Positions 1-8,949 of a stretch of 64,000 nucleotides of DNA are shown in pieces. The number at the start of each line of letters is the position of its first letter. Within the stretch, counting starts at the first letter, position 1. Position numbers and translations under genes: made by a program. This DNA is from Salticus scenicus (taxonomy: Eukaryota > Arthropoda > Arachnida > Araneae > Salticidae), in the NCBI GenBank assembly GCA_963930645.1, contig OZ005661.1, positions 196,524,532-196,588,531 of the forward strand, in the 5' to 3' direction. Under the pieces are notes generated by a model. The model searched no databases. It saw nothing but the letters and a program-made list of their open reading frames with translations, and was not told where the DNA came from.

Positions 1-190
1 GACAATAAAGAGTGTAGTCTTGTGCCGATATAGTGAAACTCGCTGAGACAGCGACACTATAATTGACATACAAATTCAGACTACAAACTTGTCAAGACAA
101 TAAAGAGTGTAGTCTTGTGCCGATATAGTGAAACTCGCTAAGACAGCGACACTATAATTGACATACGAATTCAGACTACAAAAATATAAT
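1..190. repeat. Tandem repeat, two copies of a 95-bp unit
   Basis: The unit starting GACAATAAAGAGTGTAG recurs at 96 with few differences. Each unit contains a small hairpin made of TATAGTG, then TCGCTG-aga-CAGCGA, then CACTATA. The array is cut by the window edge, so its true copy number is unknown. It is element-side DNA, because element genes and palindromes follow it. Confidence 0.85.
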
Positions 191-230
191 CACTTAAATT
201 AAAAGATGTTTTACAGTATTTTCTGAGTAT

Positions 231-234
231 ACAA

Positions 235-307
<73 letters not shown>

Positions 308-372
308 TATATATATAATTATTATTATTATTAATATTATTATTATTATTATTATTATAATATATATATATA

Positions 373-430
<58 letters not shown>

Positions 431-438
431 ATATATAA

Positions 439-506
<68 letters not shown>

Positions 507-507
507 A

Positions 508-560
<53 letters not shown>

Positions 561-561
561 A

Positions 562-594
<33 letters not shown>

Positions 595-655
595 AATATA
601 ATATAAATATAATATAAATATATTATAAATATATTATAAATATAAATATAAATAT

Positions 656-692
<37 letters not shown>
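231..692. repeat. (TA)n, (ATT)n and poly(A) microsatellite block
   Basis: A (TA)n run is followed by several interrupted (ATT)n/(TTA)n runs, short AATATA-rich units and a poly(A) run of about 30. It has no coding potential. Tract lengths are probably unreliable in any assembly. Between 693 and 862 I see only AT-rich unique sequence. Confidence 0.9.
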
Positions 693-693
<1 letters not shown>

Positions 694-862
694 ATCCATT
701 TCTATAGGGTAGCTACGATTCATGCTCCTACCTTCTCCTATTTTGCTCCGACTTGCTTTTTGTGGCAACGAGCTTCAAGCTTTTTTAAGAGTATTTAAAA
801 TTTTAATATTATATAATATACTAAGAGTATTATAAACTATTTATTTTACCTATAATTGAGTT

Positions 863-965
863 TGAAATAAAATATTTTTTTTATCTGTATTTAAACATAC
901 AGACATTTCCGCGAAGCGGAAATGTCTGTATGTTTAAATTCAGATAAAAAAAATATTTTATTTCC
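863..965. repeat. Near-perfect 49-bp-arm palindrome with 3-base loop
   Basis: The arms fold around the loop GAA at 913-915. The stem core is ACATTTCCGC/GCGGAAATGT and continues outward through AT-rich sequence with about one mismatch. It lacks the AACCAACC flanks and the A/T core of the element's other palindromes, so it is a different kind of structure. A replication origin, a resolution site or an old hairpin end are possibilities only. From 966 to 1,194 I see unique AT-rich DNA with short repeats around GACTAGACGACTG. Confidence 0.85.
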
Positions 966-1194
966 AATATTTTATTTAATTTATTTTATTATATTCTATA
1001 AAACCTATGATATTTAACTTGAGACTCTAAAAGACATGATAATATTGAATCAATTTAAACAATCATTAAACGACATACCTCTGTCATGACTAGAAGACTG
1101 TTGCTGGAAGAAGAAGACTGTTGACTGAAGACATGACTAGACGACTGCTGCTGGTCAAATACAATGACGGTTGTTAGCGATCATATATAGTATG

Positions 1195-1208
1195 CAACCA
1201 ACCAACTG

Positions 1209-1284
<76 letters not shown>

Positions 1285-1300
1285 ATGGTTGGTTGGTTGC
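1195..1300. repeat. A/T palindrome with AACCAACC flanks
   Basis: CAACCAACCAACT, a poly(A) run, a (TA)n centre, a poly(T) run and GGTTGGTTGGTTGC form an inverted repeat. It starts about 14 bases beyond the stop of the leftward gene at 1,314-1,652, so a transcript of that gene would read into a templated A-run. Confidence 0.85.
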
Positions 1301-1313
1301 TGACAAGGATAAT

Positions 1314-1652
1314 CTACGCATTATCATATTTAATGTCCTGTCGCAACGAATTCTGTTGAGTCGCTATCTGATTGGAGAGCAACAGGTTCTGCAGGTTCTG
1401 GATCTGGATCTGCTGCTTCTGAATCTGCACTAGAGATCTGTTCTGCTGCACGCCCAACTCTAATTTAAGCCTGTAAATTTCTTCCTGATACAAGTTATCT
1501 ATTTTGGAGTACAGTACGTCAAATTTCTCAATCTTGGTTTTCAAGAGTGAGATTTCTGCATCCAATTTAGATTGCAAGTCAAACATTTGCTGCTTTAAAT
1601 TTTGCATTTCGGTCTTTGCGTCGTTGTCCAACGGTTCCCACATTTTGTACAT
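1314..1652 (-). CDS. Small coiled-coil protein, unknown function
   Basis: This reads as a 112-residue protein from the ATG at 1,652. A longer frame from TTG at 1,664 is less likely in a eukaryotic setting. Most of its length (about residues 10-95) is heptad-like and rich in L, K, Q, E and I, so an extended coiled coil is expected. A Gln-rich run (about 70-105) precedes the C-terminus. There is no signal peptide or membrane segment. A TATAAATA box (1,801-1,808) and a CATTCTG initiator (about 1,775) stand upstream in the element's usual arrangement, and an A/T palindrome lies just past the stop. It is outside the inverted arms and single-copy here. It may be a structural or assembly protein, but nothing in the sequence fixes a function. 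Confidence 0.7.
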   Translation of the reverse strand: MYKMWEPLDNDAKTEMQNLKQQMFDLQSKLDAEISLLKTKIEKFDVLYSKIDNLYQEEIYRLKLELGVQQNRSLVQIQKQQIQIQNLQNLLLSNQIATQQNSLRQDIKYDNA

Positions 1653-1770
1653 GCTGAGCTTCAATGAAAGGGATAAATATTAGAAGCTATCCAATGTGTG
1701 AGAGTCACAGAAACAGGATCAATTCAATGACAAGTGTGGATCCTGATACAATGTTAGCTAGATGGCAGAC

Positions 1771-1808
1771 AGAATGAAGGAATGAAGGTTTGAATACGGC
1801 TATTTATA
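1771..1808 (-). promoter_or_regulatory. TATA box plus CATTCTG initiator
   Basis: On the minus strand TATAAATA (1,808-1,801) is followed 33 bases later by TCATTCTG. The same pair precedes the element's other genes. It would start the coiled-coil gene with a leader of about 120 bases. Confidence 0.7.
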
Positions 1809-1832
1809 AAGAATGAATCCAAGCCACGCCCA

Positions 1833-1834
<2 letters not shown>

Positions 1835-1893
<59 letters not shown>

Positions 1894-1909
1894 GTTGGTT
1901 GGTTGGTTG
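1835..1909. repeat. A/T palindrome core, GGTTGG flank on one side
   Basis: A25 and T29 runs are followed by CAGTTGGTTGGTTGG. The left flank is the GC-box-like GCCACGCCCACTC instead of AACCAACC. This same pairing recurs at 9,780-9,881. Confidence 0.75.
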
Positions 1910-2029
1910 ATATGATGGTTGGTTTCTAATGTTATATTTCTCAGTTGGTACTAATTAGTTTTTTTTTCAAATAATCTTCAAGTTACACGTTATTTTAAAT
2001 CCAGCCCGATTCTTTTCTCAGCTAAGACC

Positions 2030-2822
2030 GAATCGCATGCCCCTGATCCGAGATATTGTGTCAGACATTAGAAACGAGACATTAAAAATTTAAGCATGCA
2101 GTCATGTACATTTTTACAATTAAGATTTAAAGATTACAGTCTATTCAAACCTATGCCAAGTACTGCCAGATTAGACATTAAAAATGTAAGCATGTAAATT
2201 TTTACAATTAAGATTTATTCAAACCTATGCCAAGTACCGCCAATCTCGCTGACGAGACGTTAGAAACGAGACATTAGAAATTTAAGCATGCAGTCATGTA
2301 AATTTTTACAATTAAGATTTAAAGATTACAATCTATTCAGACTACAGCTCTTATACCAAAGTCGCTGACGAGACATTAGAAACGAGACATTAGAAATTTA
2401 AGCCTGTAGTCATGTAAATTTTTACAATTAAGATTTAAAGATTACAGTTACGAGGGTATTCAAACTACAGCTCCTATGCCCGTCAATCTCAGCAACGCTC
2501 ACGAGACATTAGAAATTTAAGCATGCAGTCATGTAAATTTTTAGAATTAAGATTTAAAGATCTATTCAAACTACAGCTCCTATGCCAAAGTCGCTGACGA
2601 GACATTAGAAACGAGACATTAGAAATTTAAGCATGCAGTCATGTAAATTTTTACAATTAAGAGTTAAAGATTACAGTCTATTAAAACTCCCGTCAATCTC
2701 AGCAACGAGACATTAGAAATTTAAGCATGTAAATTTTTACAATTAAGAGTTAAAGATTACAGTTATGAGGGTAGTCTATTCAAACTACAGCTTCTATGCC
2801 AAGTACCGCAAAGCTGGGTGAA
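2030..2822. repeat. Degenerate tandem array, about seven units of 90-120 bp
   Basis: The recurrent core is GAAACGAGACATTAGAAA, then TTTAAGCATGCAGTCATG, then an AATTTTTACAATTAAGA stretch and ACTACAGCTCCTATGCC. Units start near 2,070, 2,170, 2,260, 2,370, 2,500, 2,595 and 2,700. Units differ by internal deletions. It resembles the homologous-repeat enhancer/origin regions of insect DNA viruses in style only. It ends about 35 bases before the inverted arm begins. Confidence 0.85.
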
Positions 2823-2934
2823 CCTACTTCTTTACGGCATATAAAGGTCTATCAGACAGTCGCCAGAAGTATTCTTCGAGCAACTCCACCCCGTCAGAAT
2901 TTTTCACGATTCGATTCAGTTGTCGGTTTGAATA

Positions 2935-3190
2935 ATAAATATTTAGAATTTAAATATATTATTTAAATATTTTATTTTAATAATAAAATATTTATTATTT
3001 AAATATTTTATTTTTAATAATAAAATATTTATTATTTGTTTATCGAATCGTTAAAAATATATTATTTGTTTATCGAATCGTTAAAAAAATATATTCAATA
3101 TTGGTACAGCATTCATTTAAAAAATGTCCTTATTCAATATTGTAAATTTCAGACAGAATGAGTACGGCTATTTATAAAGAATGAATCCAA
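2935..3190. promoter_or_regulatory. AT-rich short repeats with an orphan promoter module
   Basis: Short direct repeats of TTTATTATT/AATATTTAAAT and of TTTATCGAATCGTTAAAA are followed by AATATTGGTACAG. Near 3,155-3,186, leftward, TTTATAAATAGCCGTACTCATTCTGTC resembles the element promoter, but TATA and CATTCTG are only about 16 bases apart. No gene follows, so I read it as a decayed promoter. Confidence 0.5.
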
Positions 3191-3191
3191 G

Positions 3192-3212
3192 TCAATCAAC
3201 CAATCAACCAAC

Positions 3213-3256
<44 letters not shown>

Positions 3257-3300
3257 TTTTTTTTTTTTTTTTTTTTCACAAGGTTGGTTGATTGGTTGAT
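3192..3300. repeat. A/T palindrome with AACCAACC flanks
   Basis: TCAACCAATCAACCAACCTT, a poly(A) run, a poly(T) run and AAGGTTGGTTGATTGGTTGA pair as arms of about 50 bp. It lies beyond the 3' hairpin of the leftward BRO-like gene. The mirror copy is at 32,047-32,147. Confidence 0.9.
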
Positions 3301-3452
3301 TTAAAAAAATAATTCTTATTCAATATTTCTATCTCAAAGACATTAGCTATCTCAGATTCAAAGGCATCGTTTCAATATTAAAATAATATTATTATCTCTC
3401 TCTAATTCAAAGTCTCAATTTATAAACATCCAATATTGGCACTCTATCTATC

Positions 3453-3527
3453 GCAAAAAAATGGGCCGAACGAAGCGTCAAAGACAGAAATCTGCCATGA
3501 GACGCTTCGTTCGGCCCATTTTTTTGC
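3453..3527 (-). terminator. 3' hairpin of BRO-like gene A (27-bp stem, A7/T7)
   Basis: Arms at 3,453-3,479 and 3,501-3,527 are perfectly complementary. The core GGGCCGAACGAAGCGTC is closed by A7/T7 and GC. The loop is 21 bases. The hairpin begins 11 bases past the stop codon of the gene at 3,539-4,078. Beyond it lie GATAGATAGAGTGCC and CCAATATTGG (about 3,430). This is the element's common gene-end module. Confidence 0.85.
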
Positions 3528-3538
3528 CCCCTCCAGAT

Positions 3539-4078
3539 TTAAGGCATCAGTTTGTACCATCTAGATCGATCCCCCACAAAGACTTTGATTTTGGACGGAG
3601 GGGTGTCTGTCCAAGAAATAGTCTCAAATCTATCTTCGTGGAGGCGAGGGTCGTCATCGTGGTCCCCATCGAAGAACAGCATGGTTCTCTCTATGAAATC
3701 TTTTAAGAATTCATTTATGAATGTGTCAGAGTCCCTCACGATCCGAATTCGGATGGCTTTATGGATGCATGAGGTGGGTACTATGGGGTCTAGAATCTGA
3801 ATTTTAGAGGATGTCAGCATGGCCTCGAATCCCAACGACGACAGGGCATCTCCAAAATGTATCTCGTCGACTGGATACACCCAGGTATTGGCTAGAGAGA
3901 TAGGTAACCTGACCCTCCTGTAAACGAGATCGCACACCTTCAGCCTGGTTGTTTTTTTCACGTAAGATCGGCCCATCAGCTTGGCCACATCAGAGGCCCT
4001 GACGAACAAAAGTCCATCCGCAGAGACTACGAATAGGATTTTAGCGTCAAGCTGTGGATGTTCAATAGTGAATAGCAT
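3539..4078 (-). CDS. BRO-N/KilA-like DNA-binding protein A
   Basis: This 179-residue protein starts at ATG 4,078. The N-terminal half fits the BRO-N style seen in baculovirus-repeated-ORF and KilA proteins: a beta strand and helix LFVRASDVAKLMG (residues 24-36), then LPISLANTWVYPVDE (58-72). The C-terminal half is specific to this element family and ends in KIKVFVGDRSRWYKL, matching the C-terminus of the neighbour at 4,433. No catalytic motif is visible. Known BRO-N proteins bind nucleic acid and are often multigene in large DNA viruses. It is divergently paired with that neighbour across a 354-base shared upstream region. A TATATATA box and TCATTTTG start lie upstream, and a 27-bp 3' hairpin follows the stop. 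The BRO-N call is pattern-based. Confidence 0.8.
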   Translation of the reverse strand: MLFTIEHPQLDAKILFVVSADGLLFVRASDVAKLMGRSYVKKTTRLKVCDLVYRRVRLPISLANTWVYPVDEIHFGDALSSLGFEAMLTSSKIQILDPIVPTSCIHKAIRIRIVRDSDTFINEFLKDFIERTMLFFDGDHDDDPRLHEDRFETISWTDTPPSKIKVFVGDRSRWYKLMP

Positions 4079-4432
4079 GACTTATGGCAATAGAAGTCAA
4101 AATGATGCAGGCTCTTAGAGGCAGCTCGTATATATACCCGATTCGTGACCTCGTTTTATCAGGCTTTACTAAGAAAACAGGATGTATCAGCTGTTTTTTG
4201 AGGATGCGATAAAATCTGTCCGCGTAACCTTCTAGAACAGGACGCGATAAAATTATTTATATAATTAATCCGATAGCATGAGGATGTGCGTCACAGGACG
4301 TGCGTCACAGGATGTAGATAAGATATTTACTTGGAATTTAGATAGAACTAAAGATTACTGCTAGTATATATACAGGCTTCTGGACGAGACATTTCATTCT
4401 GAGCTACTGCTTACTGTTTGATACTTTCCAAA
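4079..4432. promoter_or_regulatory. Divergent promoter region between BRO-like genes A and B
   Basis: Leftward TATATATA (about 4,129-4,136) and rightward TATATATA (4,365-4,372) face away from each other. The rightward box is 31 bases from TCATTCTG (4,394). Between them are several ACAGGA-type motifs (ACAGGATGTATC, AACAGGACGCG, CACAGGACGTG, CACAGGATGTAG) and GAGGATGCGAT. These suggest shared regulation of the pair. Confidence 0.7.
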
Positions 4433-4978
4433 ATGATCTTCCAAATTCTATCTGATGAACTGAATGTTAAATTGACATGCTTTTTGTCATTTAACAACCA
4501 AATTTTTATCAAAGGCCGAGACGTGGCCTATTACATGGGGCATGAAAACTCCAGTAGAGTGGTGAACTTGTGCCATATAACGGTAACGGACATTGCTCCT
4601 GAGGGCTTGAAACTACCCCCGTCTCTAGCCAAGACATGCGTCTTTGGACTAGAGGATGCAAAAATATTGATGGATATGCATCCAGGAGAGTTTGATTCCC
4701 TATTTCAGGGGCCGATTGAAATTCTTACGCCCATCGAATGCAGCTTAAACCTGAGGCGGCCTGTCCAGGTTAAGCTCGCAGCCATAACCTCATCCAATGC
4801 CACAATGGAGAGTTTCTTGGCCGACTTAAAGAATGTCATGGAGGAGTACCTGGCAACGGTACCCATGGACACCTATGTGTTTGGCGAACGATATGGGGAC
4901 TTGGAGCTAGGCTATTTCCCCCGAAAAATAAAAGTTTTGGTGGGAAACAAGCCCTACTTCTATAAATCCTCGTCTTAA
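4433..4978 (+). CDS. BRO-N/KilA-like DNA-binding protein B
   Basis: This 181-residue protein starts at ATG 4,433. An upstream in-frame TTG at 4,418 is unlikely, because the predicted transcription start is at about 4,396 and ATG is the first good start. It is a paralogue of the divergent gene A: IFIKGRDVAYYMG (24-36), LPPSLAKTCVFGLEDA (61-76) and C-terminal KIKVLVGNKPYFYKS align by eye with A. The mirror copy differs at residue 21 (N here, D there). A hairpin-T7 module starts 14 bases after the stop. The role is inferred as nucleic-acid binding. The family call is from motif pattern only. Confidence 0.8.
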   Translation: MIFQILSDELNVKLTCFLSFNNQIFIKGRDVAYYMGHENSSRVVNLCHITVTDIAPEGLKLPPSLAKTCVFGLEDAKILMDMHPGEFDSLFQGPIEILTPIECSLNLRRPVQVKLAAITSSNATMESFLADLKNVMEEYLATVPMDTYVFGERYGDLELGYFPRKIKVLVGNKPYFYKSSS

Positions 4979-4992
4979 GATCAGGACGAGGT

Positions 4993-5063
4993 GCAAAAAA
5001 ATGGGTCGAGCGAAGCCTCTCATGACATAAGTCATTGAGGCTTCGCTCGGCCCATTTTTTTGC
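4993..5063 (+). terminator. 3' hairpin of BRO-like gene B
   Basis: Arms of 27 bp at 4,993-5,019 and 5,037-5,063 have one T/G mismatch that would be a U-G wobble in RNA. The core is GGGTCGAGCGAAGCCTC between A7 and T7. GCGATAGATAGAGTGCC and CCAACATTGG follow directly (to about 5,088). Confidence 0.85.
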
Positions 5064-5103
5064 GATAGATAGAGTGCCAACATTGGATGCGTACCGATTT
5101 GAA

Positions 5104-5645
5104 CTTGTAATTTTCAAGGGATATGGCTTAGCTATAAGATAATTTTGATAAAATATGCATACTCTATAGCTAAATTTAAGGGATCTGAATTTAAAAATTT
5201 AATTTTTTCATTTAAAATTCACATTTTTTTCTTGTAAAATTTAAAATTTTTAAAGACTAAGTGTGGCGGTCATTATACTCTGATCTCTAAATTTTCAAGG
5301 GATATGGCTTAGCTATAAGATAAATATGAAACTTGGTAAAATATACAGACTCGATAGCTAAATTTAAGGGATCTGAATTTAAAATTTTAATTTTTTCGTT
5401 TAAAATTTACCGTGTAAAATTTAAAATTTCTAAAGACTAAGTGTGGCAGTCATTATAATTCTAAATTTTCAAGGGATATGGCTTAGCTATAAGATAAATA
5501 TGAAACTTGGTAAAATATACAGACTCAATAGCTAAATTTAAGGGATCTGAATTTAAAAATTTAATTTTTTTCGTTTAAAATTTACATTTTATATGTAAAA
5601 TTTAAAAGTTTTAAAGATTAAGTGTAGCCAAGCCAGTCATTATAA
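5104..5645. repeat. Three tandem units of about 175-185 bp
   Basis: Each unit begins TTTTCAAGGGATATGGCTTA, continues through GCTATAAGATAA, TAGCTAAATTTAAGGGATC and ends with AAGACTAAGTGTGGC and GTCATTATA. Starts are near 5,112, 5,292 and 5,465. No coding potential was seen. It lies upstream of BRO-like gene C and leads into the ACAGGATATT cluster. Confidence 0.85.
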
Positions 5646-6079
5646 TCTAATCTCTATAAAAAGATTTTCGAGAGACAGGATATTATGCAAGCCTTTCCTC
5701 AGGATGCTTGATAAGCGGCTCCCGGTTAAAATTACAATCAGATCTCTATAAAAAGAGTTTTCGAGAAGTGTTGACAGGATATTATATAAGCCTTTCCTCA
5801 GGAAGCCCGGTTATAATCAGATCTCTATAAAAAGATTTTTCCAGAAGTATTGACAGGATATTATGTAAGCCTTTCCTCAGGATGCCCGGTTATAATCAGA
5901 TCGATAAAAATTGCTCAAGAGACAGGATATTATGCAAGCCTTTCCTCTTGATAACGTAGAAAATTACTATCAGATCCTATTGATAAGACCGGGTATATAT
6001 ACGAGTGTCCAGCGAGAGCTCTTCAATTGCTAGTCGATCTCTCTACTAGCTGCTTAGATTCATTAGCTCTCTGTCAGTC
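5646..6079 (+). promoter_or_regulatory. ACAGGATATT cluster and promoter of BRO-like gene C
   Basis: Four units of about 85 bases carry TCTATAAAAAGATTTTC, then GACAGGATATTATG, then AAGCCTTTCCTCAGGATGC (near 5,680, 5,773, 5,850, 5,920). TATATATA stands at 5,994-6,001, and a TCAATTG start candidate lies about 30 bases on. The leader to the ATG is about 55 bases. The ACAGGAT motif recurs before most genes of the element, so an activator site is a reasonable inference. Confidence 0.7.
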
Positions 6080-6610
6080 ATGTTTTTCCATGTAAAAAAT
6101 TATGCCTATGGCGTTGCCTTTAAATGCTTAATGGCCTCTGATGGCACCCTGTTTGTCCGGGCTGAGGACCTGGCTATCTACTCAAGGCATCCTCTAGATC
6201 TCCATTTTGCCGAGAGATATGCAGGCCTCACCGTCCGAGATGTAATGGACCCTAAAATCGATTTACCCAAATGGCTCGCTAAGACGAGAATCTTCTCCAT
6301 TAGCGAAGCCAAACATCATTTGGGAGGGTTCATGGGCAGACAGGAGTTTGATAAGATGTTCGATGGTTCGGCCATGGTGAAATACCAGGCTAACATGAAG
6401 CTCAGCTTCGAGAAAGCCATAGGTGTTAGATTTGTAGAAAGGTCCCATACCAAGTTCGAAGACTTCCTTGCCACATACCAACTACAGGTGAGGAAATTTT
6501 TTAAACTTGAATATGAGGATTATGAATTATACAAATCCCAAATGACCGGACCGTTGAAGATGACCATCAGGAGGTCATCTAATGAGCAACCCATAGAGAG
6601 CTTGTGTTAA
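6080..6610 (+). CDS. BRO-N/KilA-like DNA-binding protein C
   Basis: This 176-residue protein starts at ATG 6,080. TLFVRAEDLAIYSR (23-36) and LPKWLAKTRIFSISEA (62-77) match the two conserved blocks of genes A and B, so it belongs to the same family. The middle contains a helix-rich LGGFMGRQEFDKMF stretch. The C-terminus is basic (MTIRRSSNEQ) and lacks the KIKV-x-VG motif of A and B. The mirror copy differs at residue 123 (H here, Y there). An intact 25-bp hairpin-T7 follows the stop here, whereas in the mirror copy half of it is deleted. Function is inferred from the family only. Confidence 0.8.
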   Translation: MFFHVKNYAYGVAFKCLMASDGTLFVRAEDLAIYSRHPLDLHFAERYAGLTVRDVMDPKIDLPKWLAKTRIFSISEAKHHLGGFMGRQEFDKMFDGSAMVKYQANMKLSFEKAIGVRFVERSHTKFEDFLATYQLQVRKFFKLEYEDYELYKSQMTGPLKMTIRRSSNEQPIESLC

Positions 6611-6626
6611 TCTTTAAAATGAGAGT

Positions 6627-6698
6627 AAAAAAATGGGTCGAACGAGGTGTCTCATGGCAGAATTTCTGTCTTTGACACCTCGTTCGACCCATTTTTTT
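6627..6698 (+). terminator. 3' hairpin of BRO-like gene C (intact copy)
   Basis: Perfect 25-bp arms lie at 6,627-6,651 and 6,674-6,698. The core GGGTCGAACGAGGTGTC sits between A7 and T7. The loop contains CAGAATTTCTG, itself a small palindrome. GCGATAGATATAGTGCCAAC and ATTGG follow. It starts 16 bases past the stop. Confidence 0.85.
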
Positions 6699-7169
6699 GC
6701 GATAGATATAGTGCCAACATTGGACGGGTTTAATTTAAGACTTTGATGCTAAGGGGACTTAATTTAAGTATTTATAAAAAAAATCTATTAAGCTAGTATT
6801 GAAGAGGTTATCAGCATAAAAAAATAATTAAGACGTTTAAGTTGAGACTTTACAATTTTTTTAAGGTTGGTTGGTTGATATATATTTATAATGCTAATTG
6901 AATTAAGTATATTTTCAAATTTAAAAAAAATTGAAAATTTTGCAAATTTGACCAACTTTAGAAACGTGATCTTAAAATAAAAATATTTTTGAAAACTAAT
7001 CGTGGAATCGTGATTCTTATTACATATACATAGTAAAATAAGCAATTTAATTACTTTTCAGTCGTTTTTTTTTCAAATTTAAAAAAAATTGAAAATTTTG
7101 ACAGAGGTGATGACACATCAGCAAATTTAGATAAACTGTTACTTTAGCATGATATATATATAGGCTAGC

Positions 7170-7199
7170 TAGAGTCAATCAATCAATCAACCAACCTTG

Positions 7200-7264
<65 letters not shown>

Positions 7265-7282
7265 CAAGGTTGGTTGGTTGAT
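7170..7282. repeat. A/T palindrome with AACCAACC flanks
   Basis: TCAATCAATCAACCAACCTT, a poly(A) run, a poly(T) run and AAGGTTGGTTGGTTGA. The left outer flank holds TAGGCTAGCTAGAG, the right (TA)n. The mirror copy is at 28,071-28,180. Confidence 0.9.
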
Positions 7283-8015
7283 ATATATATATATAATGCT
7301 AATTGAATTAAGTATATTTTCAAAAATGAAGATTTAGACTTTGAGTTGACTATTGCAAATTCAACCAACTTTAGAAACGTGATCTTAAAATAAAAATATT
7401 TTTGAAAACTAATCGTGGAATCGTGATTCTTATTACATATACATAGTAAAATAAGCAATTTAATTACTTTTCAGTCGTTTTTTTTCAAATTTAAAAAAAA
7501 ATGAAAATTTTGCAAATTCGACCAACTTTAGAAACGTGATCTTAAAATAAAAATATTTTTGAAAACTAATCGTGGAATCGTGATTCTTATTACATATACA
7601 TAGTAAAATAAGCAATTTAATTACTTTTCTGTCGTTTTTTTTTCAAATTTAAAAAAAAATTGAAAATTTGACCAACTTTAGAAACGTGATCTTAAAATAA
7701 AAATATTTTTGAAAACTAATCGTGGAATCGTGATTCTTATTACATATACATAGTAAAATAAGCAATTTAATTACTTTTCAGTCGTTTTTTTCAAATTTAA
7801 AAAAAATTGAAAATTTTGCAAATTTGGCCAACTTTAGAAACGTGATCTTAAAATAAAAATATTTTTGAAAACTAATCGTGGAATCGTGATTCTTATTACA
7901 TATACATAGTAAAATAAGCAATTTAATTACTTTTCAGTCGTTTTTTTTCAAATTTAAAAAAAATTGAAAATTTTGACAGAGGTGGTGGCACATCAGCAAA
8001 TTTAGATAAACTGTT

Positions 8016-8079
8016 ACTTTAGCATGATATATATAGGCTAGCTAGAGTCAATCAATCAACCAACCTTGAAAAAAAAAAA

Positions 8080-8115
<36 letters not shown>

Positions 8116-8168
8116 GTTGGTTGATTGATTGATTGCCTCTAGCTAGCCTATATATATTATGCTAAAGT
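8016..8168. repeat. Extended A/T palindrome
   Basis: Pairing runs from ACTTTAGCATGATATATA and GGCTAGCTAGAG through CAACCAACC, a poly(A) run and a poly(T) run back to CTCTAGCTAGCC and TATGCTAAAGT. Arms reach about 75 bp. The mirror copy is at 27,169-27,334. Confidence 0.9.
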
Positions 8169-8189
8169 ATATACATTATCATTGTCCAG

Positions 8190-8430
8190 CAATGCTTATC
8201 TGCGTCTATAAAAATGCATCCTGTTTTCATAGCAAATGAGTTATACAATATCCTGTTTCCGCGACATCTATAATAAGCCTTATCTCATCCTGTTCTCGTA
8301 GAAACTGACTTATGCAATATCCTGTCTTCAGATTGGCAATATCCTGTTTCCGCGACATCTATAATAAGCCTTATCTCATCCTGTTTTCGTAGAAACTGAC
8401 TTATGCAATATCCTGTCTTCAGATTATACT
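8190..8430. promoter_or_regulatory. Cluster of seven ATCCTGT/ACAGGAT motifs
   Basis: GCATCCTGTTTTC, CAATATCCTGTTTCCGCG, CATCCTGTTCTCG and CAATATCCTGTCTTCAG alternate every 30-40 bases. A near-identical cluster stands at 13,030-13,260, upstream of the 554-residue gene. Here no rightward gene follows, so it could be a detached enhancer or a duplicated promoter relic. Confidence 0.65.
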
Positions 8431-8867
8431 AATTGAATTAAGTATATTTTCAAAAATGAAGATTTAGACTTTGAGTTGACTATTGCAAATTCGACCAACT
8501 TTAGAAACGTAATCTTAAAATAAAAATATTTTTGAAAACTAATCGTGGAATCGTGATTCTTATTACATATACATAGTAAAATAAGCAATTTAATTACTTT
8601 CAGTCGTTTTTTTCAAATTTAAAAAAAATGAAAATTTTGCAAATTTGACCAACTTTAGAAACGTAATCTTAAAATAAAAATATTTTTGAAAACTAATCGT
8701 GGAATCGTGATTCTTATTACATATACATAGTGAAATAAGCAATTAATTACTTTTCAGTTGTTTTTTTTCAAATTTAAAAAAAATTGAAAATTTTGACAGA
8801 GGTGGTGGTACATCAGCAAATTTAGATAAACTGTTACTTTAGCATGATATATATAGGCTAGCTAGAG

Positions 8868-8907
8868 TCAATCAATCAATCAACCAACCTTCAAAAAAAA
8901 AAAAAAA

Positions 8908-8949
<42 letters not shown>

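Larger units (their letters stand above)
6860..8860. repeat. Tandem/dispersed units of about 150-170 bp, seven copies
   Basis: The unit holds ACCAACTTTAGAAACGT, TATTTTTGAAAACTAATC, GTGGAATCGTGATTCTTATT, ACATATACATAGT and CAGTCGTTTTTTT. Copies start near 6,950, 7,367, 7,520, 7,672, 7,827, 8,495 and 8,652. A second module, TGACAGAGGTG then ATCAGCAAATTTAGATAAAC, caps three of the blocks just before an A/T palindrome. Short open frames inside are repeat artefacts. The mirror block is at 26,500-28,620. Confidence 0.9.

Noticed and set aside
2030..2822. CRISPR-like array
   Set aside because: Units are unequal and homologous along their whole length. There is no constant repeat with unique spacers and no cas gene.
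3453..3527. 3' hairpins as microRNA precursors or bacterial intrinsic terminators
   Set aside because: Their fixed position just past stop codons and closing A7/T7 fit gene ends better than miRNA precursors. The TATA-initiator promoters and host context exclude a bacterial source, though only the shape is terminator-like.
3453..3706. Open frame spanning the 3' hairpin and antisense to gene A
   Set aside because: It starts within the hairpin stem and is the shadow of gene A, whose strand has the promoter and BRO-like blocks.
6788..7458. Repeated short frames beginning MLILLCICNKNHD
   Set aside because: They lie within the 150-170 bp tandem units, occur in several truncated versions, lack promoters and end modules, and have AT-driven composition. 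They are repeat artefacts.
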